Shown: positions 55,781-64,000 of the stretch, piece after piece
How the letters are laid out: each line of letters begins with the position of its first letter
How positions within the stretch are numbered: the stretch's first letter is position 1
Notes under the pieces: generated by a model
What the model was told of the DNA's origin: nothing
What the model saw: the letters and a program-made list of their open reading frames with translations, nothing else
Databases searched by the model: none
Origin: an uncultured Clostridia bacterium
Lineage (GTDB): Bacteria > Bacillota > Clostridia > Oscillospirales > Acutalibacteraceae
Length of the DNA: 64,000 nucleotides
Assembly: GCA_937916395.1 (NCBI GenBank)
Contig: CALFTN010000060.1
Span: 7,427 to 71,426 of the forward strand
Reading direction: 5' to 3'
Program-made: the position numbers and the translations under genes

Positions 55781-57484
55781 TCAGTATCTCATTGAGATTG
55801 TTTTCTCAAGTCTGTCTGAGAAGAATTTTAAAACTGTTTCACTCTTTGTTGATTTTTCTTCAATATCTTCATAAATACCGTCAACTAATTCGTTGTATGC
55901 ATTTGAAGCCATTGTATCACGAACATCTTGTTCCCAAGTCTGATATTCTGAAGCAGAAACGAAATACATAAAGTGATAACCAAATTCAGTTTTAACAATT
56001 TCAGCGTCGCCAGCTTTACGAGCAGGGTCAATAGCCCAGTTTGTAAATTCTGCAACATAATTGCCACCAGCAGAAACATCATCATAAAGACCATCTGTTT
56101 CAATAGAAGCAGTATCATCTGTGTTATCTTTTATAAGTTTAATGAATTCTTCTTCTGTAGCGCCATTGTTTTTCCATGTTTGAAGAAGTCCTTCAGCTTT
56201 TGCTTTTGCATCAGCATCATTCTTAGCAATAGTTGCTTCATCAAGTGCGTTGCCTTCAGCGTCTTCTGTTTCAGCCGCAATAAGGATGTGACGAACTGAA
56301 GCGTTAGCAACTGTCTCGTCAGCAGAAGCAGGTTTTACAATGTAAATAACATAGAAACATTCGCCCTCTGTGTCTTCAATAACAGCCTTATCGCCAACTA
56401 CTCTTTCAGCAGCATAAATCCAGTTAGTAACAGCTGTGTTAGAAGTAATATCAGAAGCGTGAGCATCAGCTACGAGTGTAGCAGCATCAGATTCGAATGT
56501 GTCAGCCATTGATGGTGGAGCATATTGCTTAGCAAGTGAAACGAATGAAGTTTCTGTAGAAACAAGTGAATTAAATTCTTCAGCTCTTTGTTTTGCTTGT
56601 TCCTTAGTGTAAACTGGGTCAGTAGAACCTTCTTCAGCTTCAGCATAAGAAACAGTGAAAATTCTTGCACTTGCAGTAACAAATTCTGTTCTGTTTTCAG
56701 CGAAATATGTGTTAACATCTTCTTTTGTGTAAGTTGTTGTTAAGTGTTCCTGATACCATGTGAGGTAGTGCTGTGCAACAGCGTCTTTTTCAAGTAAAGC
56801 TCTGTAAGATTTTTCTGAGAGACCTTCACCGCAAACACGAGCAATGTAGTTGTCTAAAGCAAAATCACTTTCTTTTGCACTTTCTGAAAGAGTTTTGATT
56901 GTTTCATCAATTTCAGTTTTAATCTCAGTCATTAAATCTTCTGTGAGCTCAAAGCCATCTTTTTTAGCCTCTTCGCTGTTAGCTTTTTCATACATAGCGT
57001 TCATTAAGAATGCTCTTGTAGAAGCCATTTCTTTGAAGTAGTCACCCCAGGTTTTAACTGATTCAGGAGCATCGTCATAAGGATATTTCTGGTCTGCTGG
57101 GTCTTTAGACATATCAAAGCCAGTGAAGTATGAGCCGTAACCTGAGCCATAGCTTGAGTACATGCTTTCATACTCGTATGCCATCTGATAAATCTGATTG
57201 TAGAGTGACATATAATAATAGTTGTATTCAGCAGCTGAGAGTTTTTCGTCATCATAGGTTGCAACAGAGAGAACCTTTTGTGGAACGTTGAAAACGTTAA
57301 GAAGAAGATTGCCTGCAAACCAACCAACAAGAGAAACACAAAGAATAATAGCAAGAGTTTTAATAATAATTCTTACAGCCTTATCCTTTTTTGCTGAATG
57401 TTTTTTCTTTGATGCTTTTTCAAGACGTTCTTTACGCTGTTCACGATAGATTTCAGCGTTTGTCTTAATTTCGTTATTAGACAT
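55781..57484 (-). CDS. Membrane-anchored parvulin-type peptidyl-prolyl isomerase (PrsA/SurA-like)
   Basis: A 567-residue protein with a basic cytoplasmic start, one membrane helix at about 40-62, a SurA-N-like helical region (about 70-300) containing Tyr/Gly/Ser-rich 'YSSYGSGYGSY', and a PPIC (parvulin) domain at about 390-520 ('SVRHILIAAETEDAEG', 'FGYHFMYFVSASEY'). It would help exported proteins fold outside the membrane. It is fixed by a helix rather than a lipobox. No neighbours share its transcript. Confidence 0.85.
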   Translation of the reverse strand: MSNNEIKTNAEIYREQRKERLEKASKKKHSAKKDKAVRIIIKTLAIILCVSLVGWFAGNLLLNVFNVPQKVLSVATYDDEKLSAAEYNYYYMSLYNQIYQMAYEYESMYSSYGSGYGSYFTGFDMSKDPADQKYPYDDAPESVKTWGDYFKEMASTRAFLMNAMYEKANSEEAKKDGFELTEDLMTEIKTEIDETIKTLSESAKESDFALDNYIARVCGEGLSEKSYRALLEKDAVAQHYLTWYQEHLTTTYTKEDVNTYFAENRTEFVTASARIFTVSYAEAEEGSTDPVYTKEQAKQRAEEFNSLVSTETSFVSLAKQYAPPSMADTFESDAATLVADAHASDITSNTAVTNWIYAAERVVGDKAVIEDTEGECFYVIYIVKPASADETVANASVRHILIAAETEDAEGNALDEATIAKNDADAKAKAEGLLQTWKNNGATEEEFIKLIKDNTDDTASIETDGLYDDVSAGGNYVAEFTNWAIDPARKAGDAEIVKTEFGYHFMYFVSASEYQTWEQDVRDTMASNAYNELVDGIYEDIEEKSTKSETVLKFFSDRLEKTISMRY

Positions 57485-57639
57485 TTAGTATTCATCCTTT
57501 ACATTAGCTTTTTGTGTAAAAACACATAACGGTCCTATTTTATACTAAAATAAAGAAATTTACAAGAGTATTTTTAATTTTTGTTATATATGTATAGAGA
57601 ATTTACAAAAAATTAAGAAAATAATAACCTTCTAAATGT

Positions 57640-57668
57640 TTGACAGTAGCATTAAAGAGTGGTATTAT
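57640..57668 (+). promoter_or_regulatory. Promoter of the 57.7-63.9 kb gene set
   Basis: TTGACA at 57640-57645, 17-bp spacer and TATTAT at 57663-57668. Confidence 0.7.
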
Positions 57669-57708
57669 ATAAGATAATTGTATAGTATGTATTTATAAGG
57701 GAACAAAG

Positions 57709-59844
57709 ATGGAGAAAAAGAAGTTAAATAAAAAAATAAAAATAGCAATTATTGTGTCAGTAGTACTTCTGGTTATTGCAGGTGCTGCTGTTTTTGGCGT
57801 GTTCTTTTTAAAGGGTGGTACAGCACAGAGCTTTGATTATACAAGCAAAGAAACCTTTTTTGAAGACGATGCAACAGAGTATATTGAGAGTGTATCGGAT
57901 AATTATGGTAATACAGTTTGCTACAATCCAGAAAATGCATTTATAGCAATAAAAAAAGCTGGTAAAAAAGATTATTTTTTGCCTTGTAATAAAATTGCAA
58001 AGAGAGATAAAAACTCTGCGGTTTTAAAGCTTACTGTAAGAGATAATACAGGTAATTCATATATTCTCAATTCAACCGATAATTCAGCTGAGTTCAAAAC
58101 TTTTGAAATAAGTGAAGATAAGAATTCATTAACAATTAAATTCTCACTTTACAAGGACGAAGCAAGTGCAAAAAAAGGCTTTCAGAAAAATGGTTTTTCA
58201 ATTGAAATACCAGTTAAATTTACAACTGAAAATGGTGACATAAAGGTTTCTGTTCTTTGTAGTGAAATAAATCTTTCAAATGGTCTTTATATTGAAACAC
58301 TTTCTTTGTTACCGGGTCTTTTCTCAGTTAAAGACGCTTTTAATGGTGAGCACTTTGTAATTCCTGATGGTTCAGGTGCATTGGTGGATTTATCTGTTGA
58401 AATGCCGGAAAAGGTTGCTTTTGATTTGCCAGTTTTTGGTAGCGACATAACAATAGGTGAACGAAAAGATGGTGCAGCTATTCCGTGCTACGCTTTGGCT
58501 GAAAAGAAAAAGACCAATTGTGTAATTATTTCTGAAGGTGAAGCTTTAGCCACAATAAAATGCAACAAACATAAAAAAGCAGGTTCTGGTAACATATATA
58601 CCGAATTTACATTAACACCATTTGCTTCAACAGAAGAAAATAGTGTGGTAAGATTGGGCAACCAGTATGAAGGTGAAATAGCTCTGACTTATGTGTTTGC
58701 TGAAACTGAGACTAATTCATACACAACATTAGCTCTGATTGCGCGTGATGCTTTCATAAAAAAAGATTATCTTTCTGATGATGTGTCTTACGATTTTGGT
58801 GATTTGCCATTTTTTGTGAACGTAATTGGTAGTAAAAACGGCAGAGGTAAACCACTCACCACTTTTGAAGATGCTGCTGAAATTATAACTCTTCTGAACT
58901 CAAAGGGTGTAAGAAATGTTGCTTTAAGATTTTCTGGTGCGTTAAATGGTGGTCTCAAAGGGTCTTCATTAAACTCTGAACCAGTACTTAAATCACTTGG
59001 TGGTAACGAGGGCTTAAAAAGCCTTGTAAAACTTGCAACTGATAAACGTAGCAGTGTGTGGGTTGATGTAAATGCGTTTCTTGGTGGTACAGCACTCAGT
59101 GGTGCTAATGGTTTAGTCAAAGCCTCCCTTTACAATGATGTTTATCCATATATGGCAGAGAAGAATGTTGAAAGTATAATTTCATCCTCTTCAATTTTGG
59201 GTAAAAACATTTCTTCAAGCTACAAATTGTTAGAAGCAAATGAAAACCTTAATGTTACATTAAATGATGCTTCATTTTTGCTCTTTACCGATAGCATAAA
59301 AAAACTTGACCGTCAAGAAATGCTTGAATTAACAAAGGAGAGAGTTGGAGCACTTGCGGTGAATTCTGGTCTTATGCTTGATAAGCCAGCCTTGTGGCTT
59401 ATGAAAAATGCGTCTGCAGTTTACACATTACCACAAGTTACATCTAAAGAAAATGCTTTCGGTGTAACAACAGTACCACTTTTACAAATGGTATTTCACG
59501 GTTCAGTTATTTATGGTGGTGAACCTGTAAATGTAACAAATGGTGGTTGGGATTCAATTCTTAAATATATTGAATATGGTGCAGTGCCATCATTCCTTTT
59601 CACTTATGAAGAGTGCAACAATTTGTCTTACGGCACTTATGCAACGCTTACTGCACAGTATTATTCAAAAATGAAAACACTTAAGTCAATTCAGGGGTTA
59701 GAAATTACTTCTCACGAAAAGCTTTTAACAGGCGTTTACAAGGTGACTTATGCATACAACAAGGTTGTATATGTGAATTATAATGATTCTGTTGTAACAG
59801 TAGATGGTATATTGCTCTCACCACAGGATTTTATACTTGTGTAA
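57709..59844 (+). CDS. DUF5696-like exported protein
   Basis: A 711-residue protein with a basic start and one N-terminal membrane helix (11-33) that may anchor it outside the cell. The middle part has 'HFVIPDGSGALVDL' and a long beta-rich domain. The second half ('LPFFVNVIGSKNGRGKP', 'ITLLNSKGVRNVALRFSG', 'WVDVNAFLGGTAL') reads like a TIM barrel of glycosidase type. This matches DUF5696 proteins often found near carbohydrate genes. Function is unproven. No carbohydrate transporter adjoins it here. GGGAAC is the weak ribosome site. Confidence 0.65.
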   Translation: MEKKKLNKKIKIAIIVSVVLLVIAGAAVFGVFFLKGGTAQSFDYTSKETFFEDDATEYIESVSDNYGNTVCYNPENAFIAIKKAGKKDYFLPCNKIAKRDKNSAVLKLTVRDNTGNSYILNSTDNSAEFKTFEISEDKNSLTIKFSLYKDEASAKKGFQKNGFSIEIPVKFTTENGDIKVSVLCSEINLSNGLYIETLSLLPGLFSVKDAFNGEHFVIPDGSGALVDLSVEMPEKVAFDLPVFGSDITIGERKDGAAIPCYALAEKKKTNCVIISEGEALATIKCNKHKKAGSGNIYTEFTLTPFASTEENSVVRLGNQYEGEIALTYVFAETETNSYTTLALIARDAFIKKDYLSDDVSYDFGDLPFFVNVIGSKNGRGKPLTTFEDAAEIITLLNSKGVRNVALRFSGALNGGLKGSSLNSEPVLKSLGGNEGLKSLVKLATDKRSSVWVDVNAFLGGTALSGANGLVKASLYNDVYPYMAEKNVESIISSSSILGKNISSSYKLLEANENLNVTLNDASFLLFTDSIKKLDRQEMLELTKERVGALAVNSGLMLDKPALWLMKNASAVYTLPQVTSKENAFGVTTVPLLQMVFHGSVIYGGEPVNVTNGGWDSILKYIEYGAVPSFLFTYEECNNLSYGTYATLTAQYYSKMKTLKSIQGLEITSHEKLLTGVYKVTYAYNKVVYVNYNDSVVTVDGILLSPQDFILV

Positions 59845-59877
59845 TAACCAAAACAAATAACTGAAGGAGTGTACCTT

Positions 59878-62136
59878 TTGGAATTTGATAAAAAATTACT
59901 TGGACTTACTGATAATTTCGGCGATTGGTGGAAAAAAGGCTTTGAGATACCAAAAATGACTAAAGACCTTTATCCATATAATACAATGTTTTCACCAATC
60001 CGAGTAAATAATCTCGTTATAAAAAATCGTGTTGTAATGGCACCTATGGGCAATATCTCCATGTGCGATGAAACTGGTAAGCCCAACCTTAAAATGCTCA
60101 AATATTTTGAAGAAAGAGCACGAGGTGGGGTCGGTCTTATTACAACAGGTTTAGTGCCTGTGTCATTTGGTATAGATAAATCACTTATAGAAAAAGGCGA
60201 GCTTTCATATTTTCCGAGAATTGACCGAAGCAGAACGGTTTTTGCTCCTTGGCGAGACCTCTCTGCTATGTGCCATTCTTATGGTGCTAATATTTTTATT
60301 CAGTTAACACCGGGTCTTGGCAGAGTGGGTAATCCACAATGCCTTACAACTCAATATAAATTCCCCAGAAGCTCATCATTTAACCCTAATTGGTATATGA
60401 GTGCAGTTCCGTGCATACCGCTTTCGGATTTATCTTTAACAAGAATTATAAAACGAGTGGGTCAGGGTGCAGCAGATGCCAAAGCCTGTAATATAGATGG
60501 TGTTTATCTTCATGGTCACGAGGGTTACCTTCTGGAGCAAATGACAAATCCTGCGTTTAATCGTCGCAAGATAGGTAAATATGCAGATTACGAGCGCTTC
60601 GGTATAGATATGATAAAAGAAATACGTCGCCGTGTGGGTGATAATTATCCTATAATGTACCGAATAGATTTGTCACTTGTTTTAAATGAAACTTATAAAG
60701 AAAAAATGGATGAAATTCCATCGCTTAAAAAGTTTAAAAATGGCAGAACAATTGCAGATACTCTGAGATATATGAAAAATCTTGTAGAAGCCGGTGTAGA
60801 TATGTTTGACGTCGACCTTGGTTGTTACGACAACTGGTGGCTTCCACATCCACCATCATCAATGCCGTCTGGTTGCTATCTGGGTATTGCAGAAATAGTT
60901 AAGAGATTTTTTATTGATTTTGAAATTAAGTCAAACAAGGGTCTTACTGTGCCGATAGTCGCAGTCGGTAAGCTTGGCTATCCGGATTTAGCTGAAAAAG
61001 CATTAAGAGATGGCAAGTGCGATATGATAATGCTTGGAAGACCACTTTTGGCAGATGCAGACTGGTGCAATAAAGCATATAGTGGCAAGGTAGAAGAGAT
61101 AAGACCATGTATTGGTTGTCAGGAAGCGTGTCTTAACGAGTTTGTTGAGGGTGGTCATCCGCAATGTGCTGTTAACCCAAGAACTGCTTTTGAAGAAGAA
61201 TATTCACGCGAAATCGTGAGAGCAGAAAAGAAAAAATATGTTGCGGTTATTGGTGCTGGTCCTGCTGGCGTGGTTGCAGCGGAAACCCTTATTAAAAGGG
61301 GGCACACTGTAGACCTTTATGAAAGACGTGAAATTGGTGGTAGTCTTGTAGCTGGTAGCAGACCGAAAATAAAATATGAAGTCGATAATTACCTTGATTA
61401 TCTTTATAATGTTGTTGAAAAATTAAAACAGAATCCAGAATTTAATTTTATTAAAGGTAATGCTCAGGCAGAATCCTTAAAAGCAAAAAGCTATGATGCA
61501 ATTCTTGTTGCCACTGGCACGAAGCAGTTAAAGCCGAAAATTGACGGACTGGACACTGCAAAGGTTCACTTTGCAATAGAGGTTTTGAAAAATCCTGCTA
61601 TTGTGAGAGATGCAAGAACTATAATTGTTCTCGGCGGTGGCGTAGTTGGTGCAGAAACGGCATATTATCTCAAATATGAATTAAACAAAGACGTAAAGCT
61701 TATTGAGTCAGAAAAATACATAATGCCTAAAGCGTGTACTGCTAATCGTGGTCATATAATTCACTATCTTGAAGCAGCGGATGTAGATATACTTAATTGC
61801 ACAAAAATTGCTTCGATAGATGGTAACAAGGTACGTGCAATTCAGAATGTTCATAAAAATGTACCATCACCTTATGTCACTTGGCAACCAGTTTTACCAG
61901 AAAATGTTGAAAACCCTCTTGACAATTTCGTCAAAATAGGCGAAAATTATAAGGAACGTTTACTCGTGGCAGATATGATTATTCTTGCAACTGGTTCAGT
62001 AGCTGACAGCAGTTTTTATTACGATTGTCAGAAGCTTAATGCTGCAAAAGAAATTTATAATATTGGTGATAGCTTCAGAAGTGCAAGAGTCTTTGAAGCC
62101 GTTCGTTCAGCTTATCGCTGTGCAAGAAATATATAA
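59878..62136 (+). CDS. Old-Yellow-Enzyme-type Fe-S flavoprotein oxidoreductase (FadH/BaiCD-like)
   Basis: A 752-residue cytoplasmic protein. The N-terminal FMN TIM barrel (about 35-390) has 'VMAPMGNISMCDE' and 'MIMLGRPLLADADW'. A [4Fe-4S] site follows with 'CIGCQEAC' and 'CAVNP' (C-x2-C-x3-C-x11-C). A FAD/NAD domain then begins at 'AVIGAGPAGVVAAETL', with 'IVLGGGVVGAETAYYL' later. This is the layout of 2,4-dienoyl-CoA reductase and of related NADH:flavin oxidoreductases that reduce enoates, trimethylamine-type or bile-acid substrates. The TTG start at 59878 has AAGGAG eight bases upstream. Substrate unknown. Confidence 0.85.
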   Translation: MEFDKKLLGLTDNFGDWWKKGFEIPKMTKDLYPYNTMFSPIRVNNLVIKNRVVMAPMGNISMCDETGKPNLKMLKYFEERARGGVGLITTGLVPVSFGIDKSLIEKGELSYFPRIDRSRTVFAPWRDLSAMCHSYGANIFIQLTPGLGRVGNPQCLTTQYKFPRSSSFNPNWYMSAVPCIPLSDLSLTRIIKRVGQGAADAKACNIDGVYLHGHEGYLLEQMTNPAFNRRKIGKYADYERFGIDMIKEIRRRVGDNYPIMYRIDLSLVLNETYKEKMDEIPSLKKFKNGRTIADTLRYMKNLVEAGVDMFDVDLGCYDNWWLPHPPSSMPSGCYLGIAEIVKRFFIDFEIKSNKGLTVPIVAVGKLGYPDLAEKALRDGKCDMIMLGRPLLADADWCNKAYSGKVEEIRPCIGCQEACLNEFVEGGHPQCAVNPRTAFEEEYSREIVRAEKKKYVAVIGAGPAGVVAAETLIKRGHTVDLYERREIGGSLVAGSRPKIKYEVDNYLDYLYNVVEKLKQNPEFNFIKGNAQAESLKAKSYDAILVATGTKQLKPKIDGLDTAKVHFAIEVLKNPAIVRDARTIIVLGGGVVGAETAYYLKYELNKDVKLIESEKYIMPKACTANRGHIIHYLEAADVDILNCTKIASIDGNKVRAIQNVHKNVPSPYVTWQPVLPENVENPLDNFVKIGENYKERLLVADMIILATGSVADSSFYYDCQKLNAAKEIYNIGDSFRSARVFEAVRSAYRCARNI

Positions 62137-62192
62137 TACGGCAGATGCCGTCAAAATATAGTTTATAATATCAACCGAAGGGATTGAAGAAA

Positions 62193-63479
62193 ATGAATAC
62201 AAAAATGGAACTCACCCCTGAACAGCAAGCCATTCTTGATGGTTCACAAGGGGAAACCATGGCGAAAGTTATGAAAACTCTCGTTATGTACGGCGAAGCT
62301 TTCGGTGCTACAAAAATGATTCCTGTTACAAGCGAAATGGGACATTTAGTAACAAGCTTCGGTCTTAAGGTTATGACACCAGTTTATGACCTTATGGAAC
62401 AACTTATTGAAGCAGGTGTTAAGTCAAAGCAAAAATTCAGCGTTGACCCAAAACCACTCGCTCCAGAAGTACCATCAGACTTCCTTAAAAACGTTGTTTT
62501 CAAGAAGTTTATGTACTCAAAGCAAACAAGCTATGACGAACAGCTCAGAAAGTTGGGTCTTGTTAACGACGAGTCATATACATGTACTTGCTATATGAAT
62601 GAGGTTGGCAACATTCCAAAGAAAGGCGACGTTCTTTCATGGGCTGAGTCAAGTGCTGTTGTTTATGCAAACTCAGTTTTAGGTGCTCGTTGTAACCGTA
62701 ACTCAGGTATTATTGAGCTTATGGGTTCAATCGTGGGCTACGTTCCATATTTCGGTCTTGTTACAGATGAAGGAAGAAAAGCAACTTGGATTGTAGAAGT
62801 TAAAACAACTAAAAAACCAGAAGCACAGGTTTTAGGTAGTGCTATTGGTATGAAGGTTATGGAAGATGTTCCTTTTGTTAAAGGTCTTACTAACTGGATT
62901 GGTACAGAATTAACTGATGATGCAAAATCATACCTCAAAAACTTTGGTGCAGCTACAGCATCAAACGGTGCAGTTGGTCTTTATCATATTGAAGGTCTTA
63001 CACCAGAAGCAGTTGAAATGGGCGAAAGCCTTATTGCAGAGGGTGCACAAACTTATGTTATCGACGATGCAGAGCTTGAAAGAGTTAAGGCTTCTTACCC
63101 AGTTATGTGGAAAGATAAGAATGCAACACCAAAGCTTTGCTTCATTGGTTGCCCACACCTTTCACATGCAGAATTAAGAGAATGGACAGATAATGTTGTT
63201 GAAGGCTTAAAGAAGAGCGGTAAAAGCAAGGTTTCAATTCCAACAGTATTTACTGCTGCTCCTGCAGTTGTTAAAGAATTTAAAGCTACAGAATATGCTG
63301 CAAAGCTTGAAGCAACAGGCGTAGTTCTTAGCTACATTTGCCCACTTATGTATATGAATAACCCACTCGCAAAGAAAATGCCGGTTATTACTAACTCAAA
63401 TAAATTAAGAACATATACAACTTCTCGTTATTATACAGACAGCGAGATTCTCGATATAATCACAAAGGGGGCAAAATAA
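62193..63479 (+). CDS. Aconitase X-type dehydratase, large subunit
   Basis: A 428-residue cytoplasmic protein of the AcnX catalytic family (DUF521). 'YTCTCYMNEVGNIPKKGD', 'SWAESSAVVYANSVLGARCN' and the cysteine-bearing 'CFIGCPHLSHAELR' and 'YICPLMYM' are typical; the conserved Cys residues bind an Fe-S cluster. Known members dehydrate cis-3-hydroxy-L-proline or mevalonate 5-phosphate. The substrate here is not fixed. ATG 62193 has GAAGGGA upstream; the TTG at 62184 is within reach but weaker. The small subunit follows one base after its stop. Confidence 0.85.
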   Translation: MNTKMELTPEQQAILDGSQGETMAKVMKTLVMYGEAFGATKMIPVTSEMGHLVTSFGLKVMTPVYDLMEQLIEAGVKSKQKFSVDPKPLAPEVPSDFLKNVVFKKFMYSKQTSYDEQLRKLGLVNDESYTCTCYMNEVGNIPKKGDVLSWAESSAVVYANSVLGARCNRNSGIIELMGSIVGYVPYFGLVTDEGRKATWIVEVKTTKKPEAQVLGSAIGMKVMEDVPFVKGLTNWIGTELTDDAKSYLKNFGAATASNGAVGLYHIEGLTPEAVEMGESLIAEGAQTYVIDDAELERVKASYPVMWKDKNATPKLCFIGCPHLSHAELREWTDNVVEGLKKSGKSKVSIPTVFTAAPAVVKEFKATEYAAKLEATGVVLSYICPLMYMNNPLAKKMPVITNSNKLRTYTTSRYYTDSEILDIITKGAK

Positions 63480-63480
63480 G

Positions 63481-63921
63481 ATGAAAACATTTAAAGGTCG
63501 TCCGGTAGTACCGGGTACAGTTGAAGCAACTGCTCTTGTATCTCACAATGGTTTCAATACCCTTGCTTCATTCCAGAATGCACTTCAGTTTGGCGATAAA
63601 CAAGCTAAATGTGGTGACCAGAATAACACAGATATTTTTGAACAACCAATGGTTGGTACAGCACTTTGTCTTCCACAGACAATCGGTTCAACAACAGGTG
63701 GTATGGTTCTTTACTGTGCAAAAGCTATGGACAGAGCTCCTGCTTGCATGCTCTTCTCAGAGCACATTGATTCTCTCGCAGCGGCTGGTGCAGTTTTAGC
63801 AGCAGTTTGGACTGATTCTCCAATGCCAACAGTTGACTGCCTTGGTGAAGAATTCTTAAACACAGTTAAGTCAGGCGATAAAATTAAAGTTTACGAAGAC
63901 GGTACAGTTGAGATTCTTTAA
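63481..63921 (+). CDS. Aconitase X-type dehydratase, small subunit (DUF126 swivel domain)
   Basis: A 146-residue protein of the DUF126/AcnX swivel family ('GRPVVPGTVEATALVSHNGF', 'QPMVGTALCLPQTIGSTTGG', 'APACMLFSEHIDSLAAAGAV'). The conserved Ser/Gly-rich loop 'GSTTGGMVLYC' binds substrate in characterised members. It pairs with the upstream large subunit to form a two-chain dehydratase. It ends the gene set visible in the window. Confidence 0.88.
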   Translation: MKTFKGRPVVPGTVEATALVSHNGFNTLASFQNALQFGDKQAKCGDQNNTDIFEQPMVGTALCLPQTIGSTTGGMVLYCAKAMDRAPACMLFSEHIDSLAAAGAVLAAVWTDSPMPTVDCLGEEFLNTVKSGDKIKVYEDGTVEIL

Positions 63922-64000
63922 TAAAAAAGCACTCTGCGAAAGCGGGATGTCCTTAACGGAGAAAACAAAAAACCGAATAGGATAAAAATAATAGCGGCCA
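63922..64000. other. Window end without a recognisable gene
   Basis: 79 bases with CTCTGCGAAAGCGGGA and an A-rich tail. I see no start, stem or promoter that I can support. Confidence 0.4.

Noticed and set aside
62193..63921. The AcnX pair as a citrate-cycle aconitase
   Set aside because: The large subunit lacks the aconitase domain order, and DUF521/DUF126 members act on other hydroxy acids.
63922..64000. Riboswitch or tRNA at the right edge
   Set aside because: Only 79 bases with no complete stem set or known conserved core.

Overview
The window looks like the chromosome of a low-GC, strictly anaerobic Gram-positive gut or rumen bacterium of the Clostridia (Oscillospirales/Ruminococcaceae-like). 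The reasons are the AT-rich codon use, strong Shine-Dalgarno sequences, tRNA-sensing T-box leaders, ferredoxin-dependent 2-oxoacid oxidoreductase, Fe-S L-serine dehydratase, a dockerin-bearing protein, BspA-type leucine-rich-repeat surface proteins, a SPOCS/LysM protein and the gene order rplS-lepB-lepB-rbgA-rnhB-yraN. No rRNA, tRNA, CRISPR array or intact insertion sequence was found.

Layout. 0-6.2 kb: a truncated gene, a 1623-residue LRR surface protein and a secreted SH3b/C39-like peptidase. 6.3-15.4 kb: dusB, a Fst/par-like type I toxin-antitoxin candidate, a lipoprotein nuclease, a PHP-domain protein, a Gfo/Idh/MocA oxidoreductase, membrane proteins, a PAP2 phosphatase, a DMT transporter and an LRR-dockerin protein. 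15.6-21.1 kb: a polar amino acid ABC transporter whose first binding protein appears circularly permuted, a second binding protein and a GH3 glycosidase. 21.1-22.0 kb: a gene-free stretch with tandem repeats, a palindromic MITE-like element and a promoter-to-terminator structured RNA candidate. 22-28.7 kb: a lipoprotein with a broken duplicate, serine dehydratase, a beta-CASP nuclease, a MIF-family protein, a TPR protein and a GtrA-like protein.

28.9-38.7 kb is the most coherent metabolic block. Two paralogous XRE-cupin-acyl-CoA synthetase fusions each sit behind their own T-box leader. By alignment the first specifier codon reads AUC (Ile) and the second GUA (Val). The second synthetase runs into a P-loop ATPase, a four-subunit 2-oxoacid:ferredoxin oxidoreductase and a branched-chain aminotransferase. 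This is the gene set expected for making Val/Ile (and possibly Leu) from scavenged branched-chain fatty acids: activation to the CoA thioester, reductive carboxylation, then transamination, switched on when the cognate tRNA is uncharged.

38.7-48.8 kb is accessory and regulatory: a DUF3990/DUF3791-type cassette, an XRE-TPR regulator, a DUF4143 ATPase with three 33-bp-spaced direct repeats in its leader, an ECF sigma/anti-sigma-like operon with an internal ECF-type promoter, a TetR-LCP pair and a SPOCS/LysM protein. 48.9-57.5 kb is mostly housekeeping: a two-component system, rplS with a structured leader, two signal peptidases, rbgA, rnhB, yraN, a dipeptidase and a parvulin foldase. 57.7-63.9 kb holds a DUF5696-like protein, an Old-Yellow-Enzyme-type Fe-S flavoprotein and both subunits of an aconitase-X-type dehydratase.

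Intergenic DNA carries several dispersed small elements: an ATCCTATCATTT hairpin (three copies, flanked by short tandem repeats), 7-10 bp tandem repeats beside stop codons, a GTAGGGGC-type palindrome family and a chain of GTGATGTT-plus-hairpin units. All functional calls rest on reading motifs, architecture and spacing; no database search was run.
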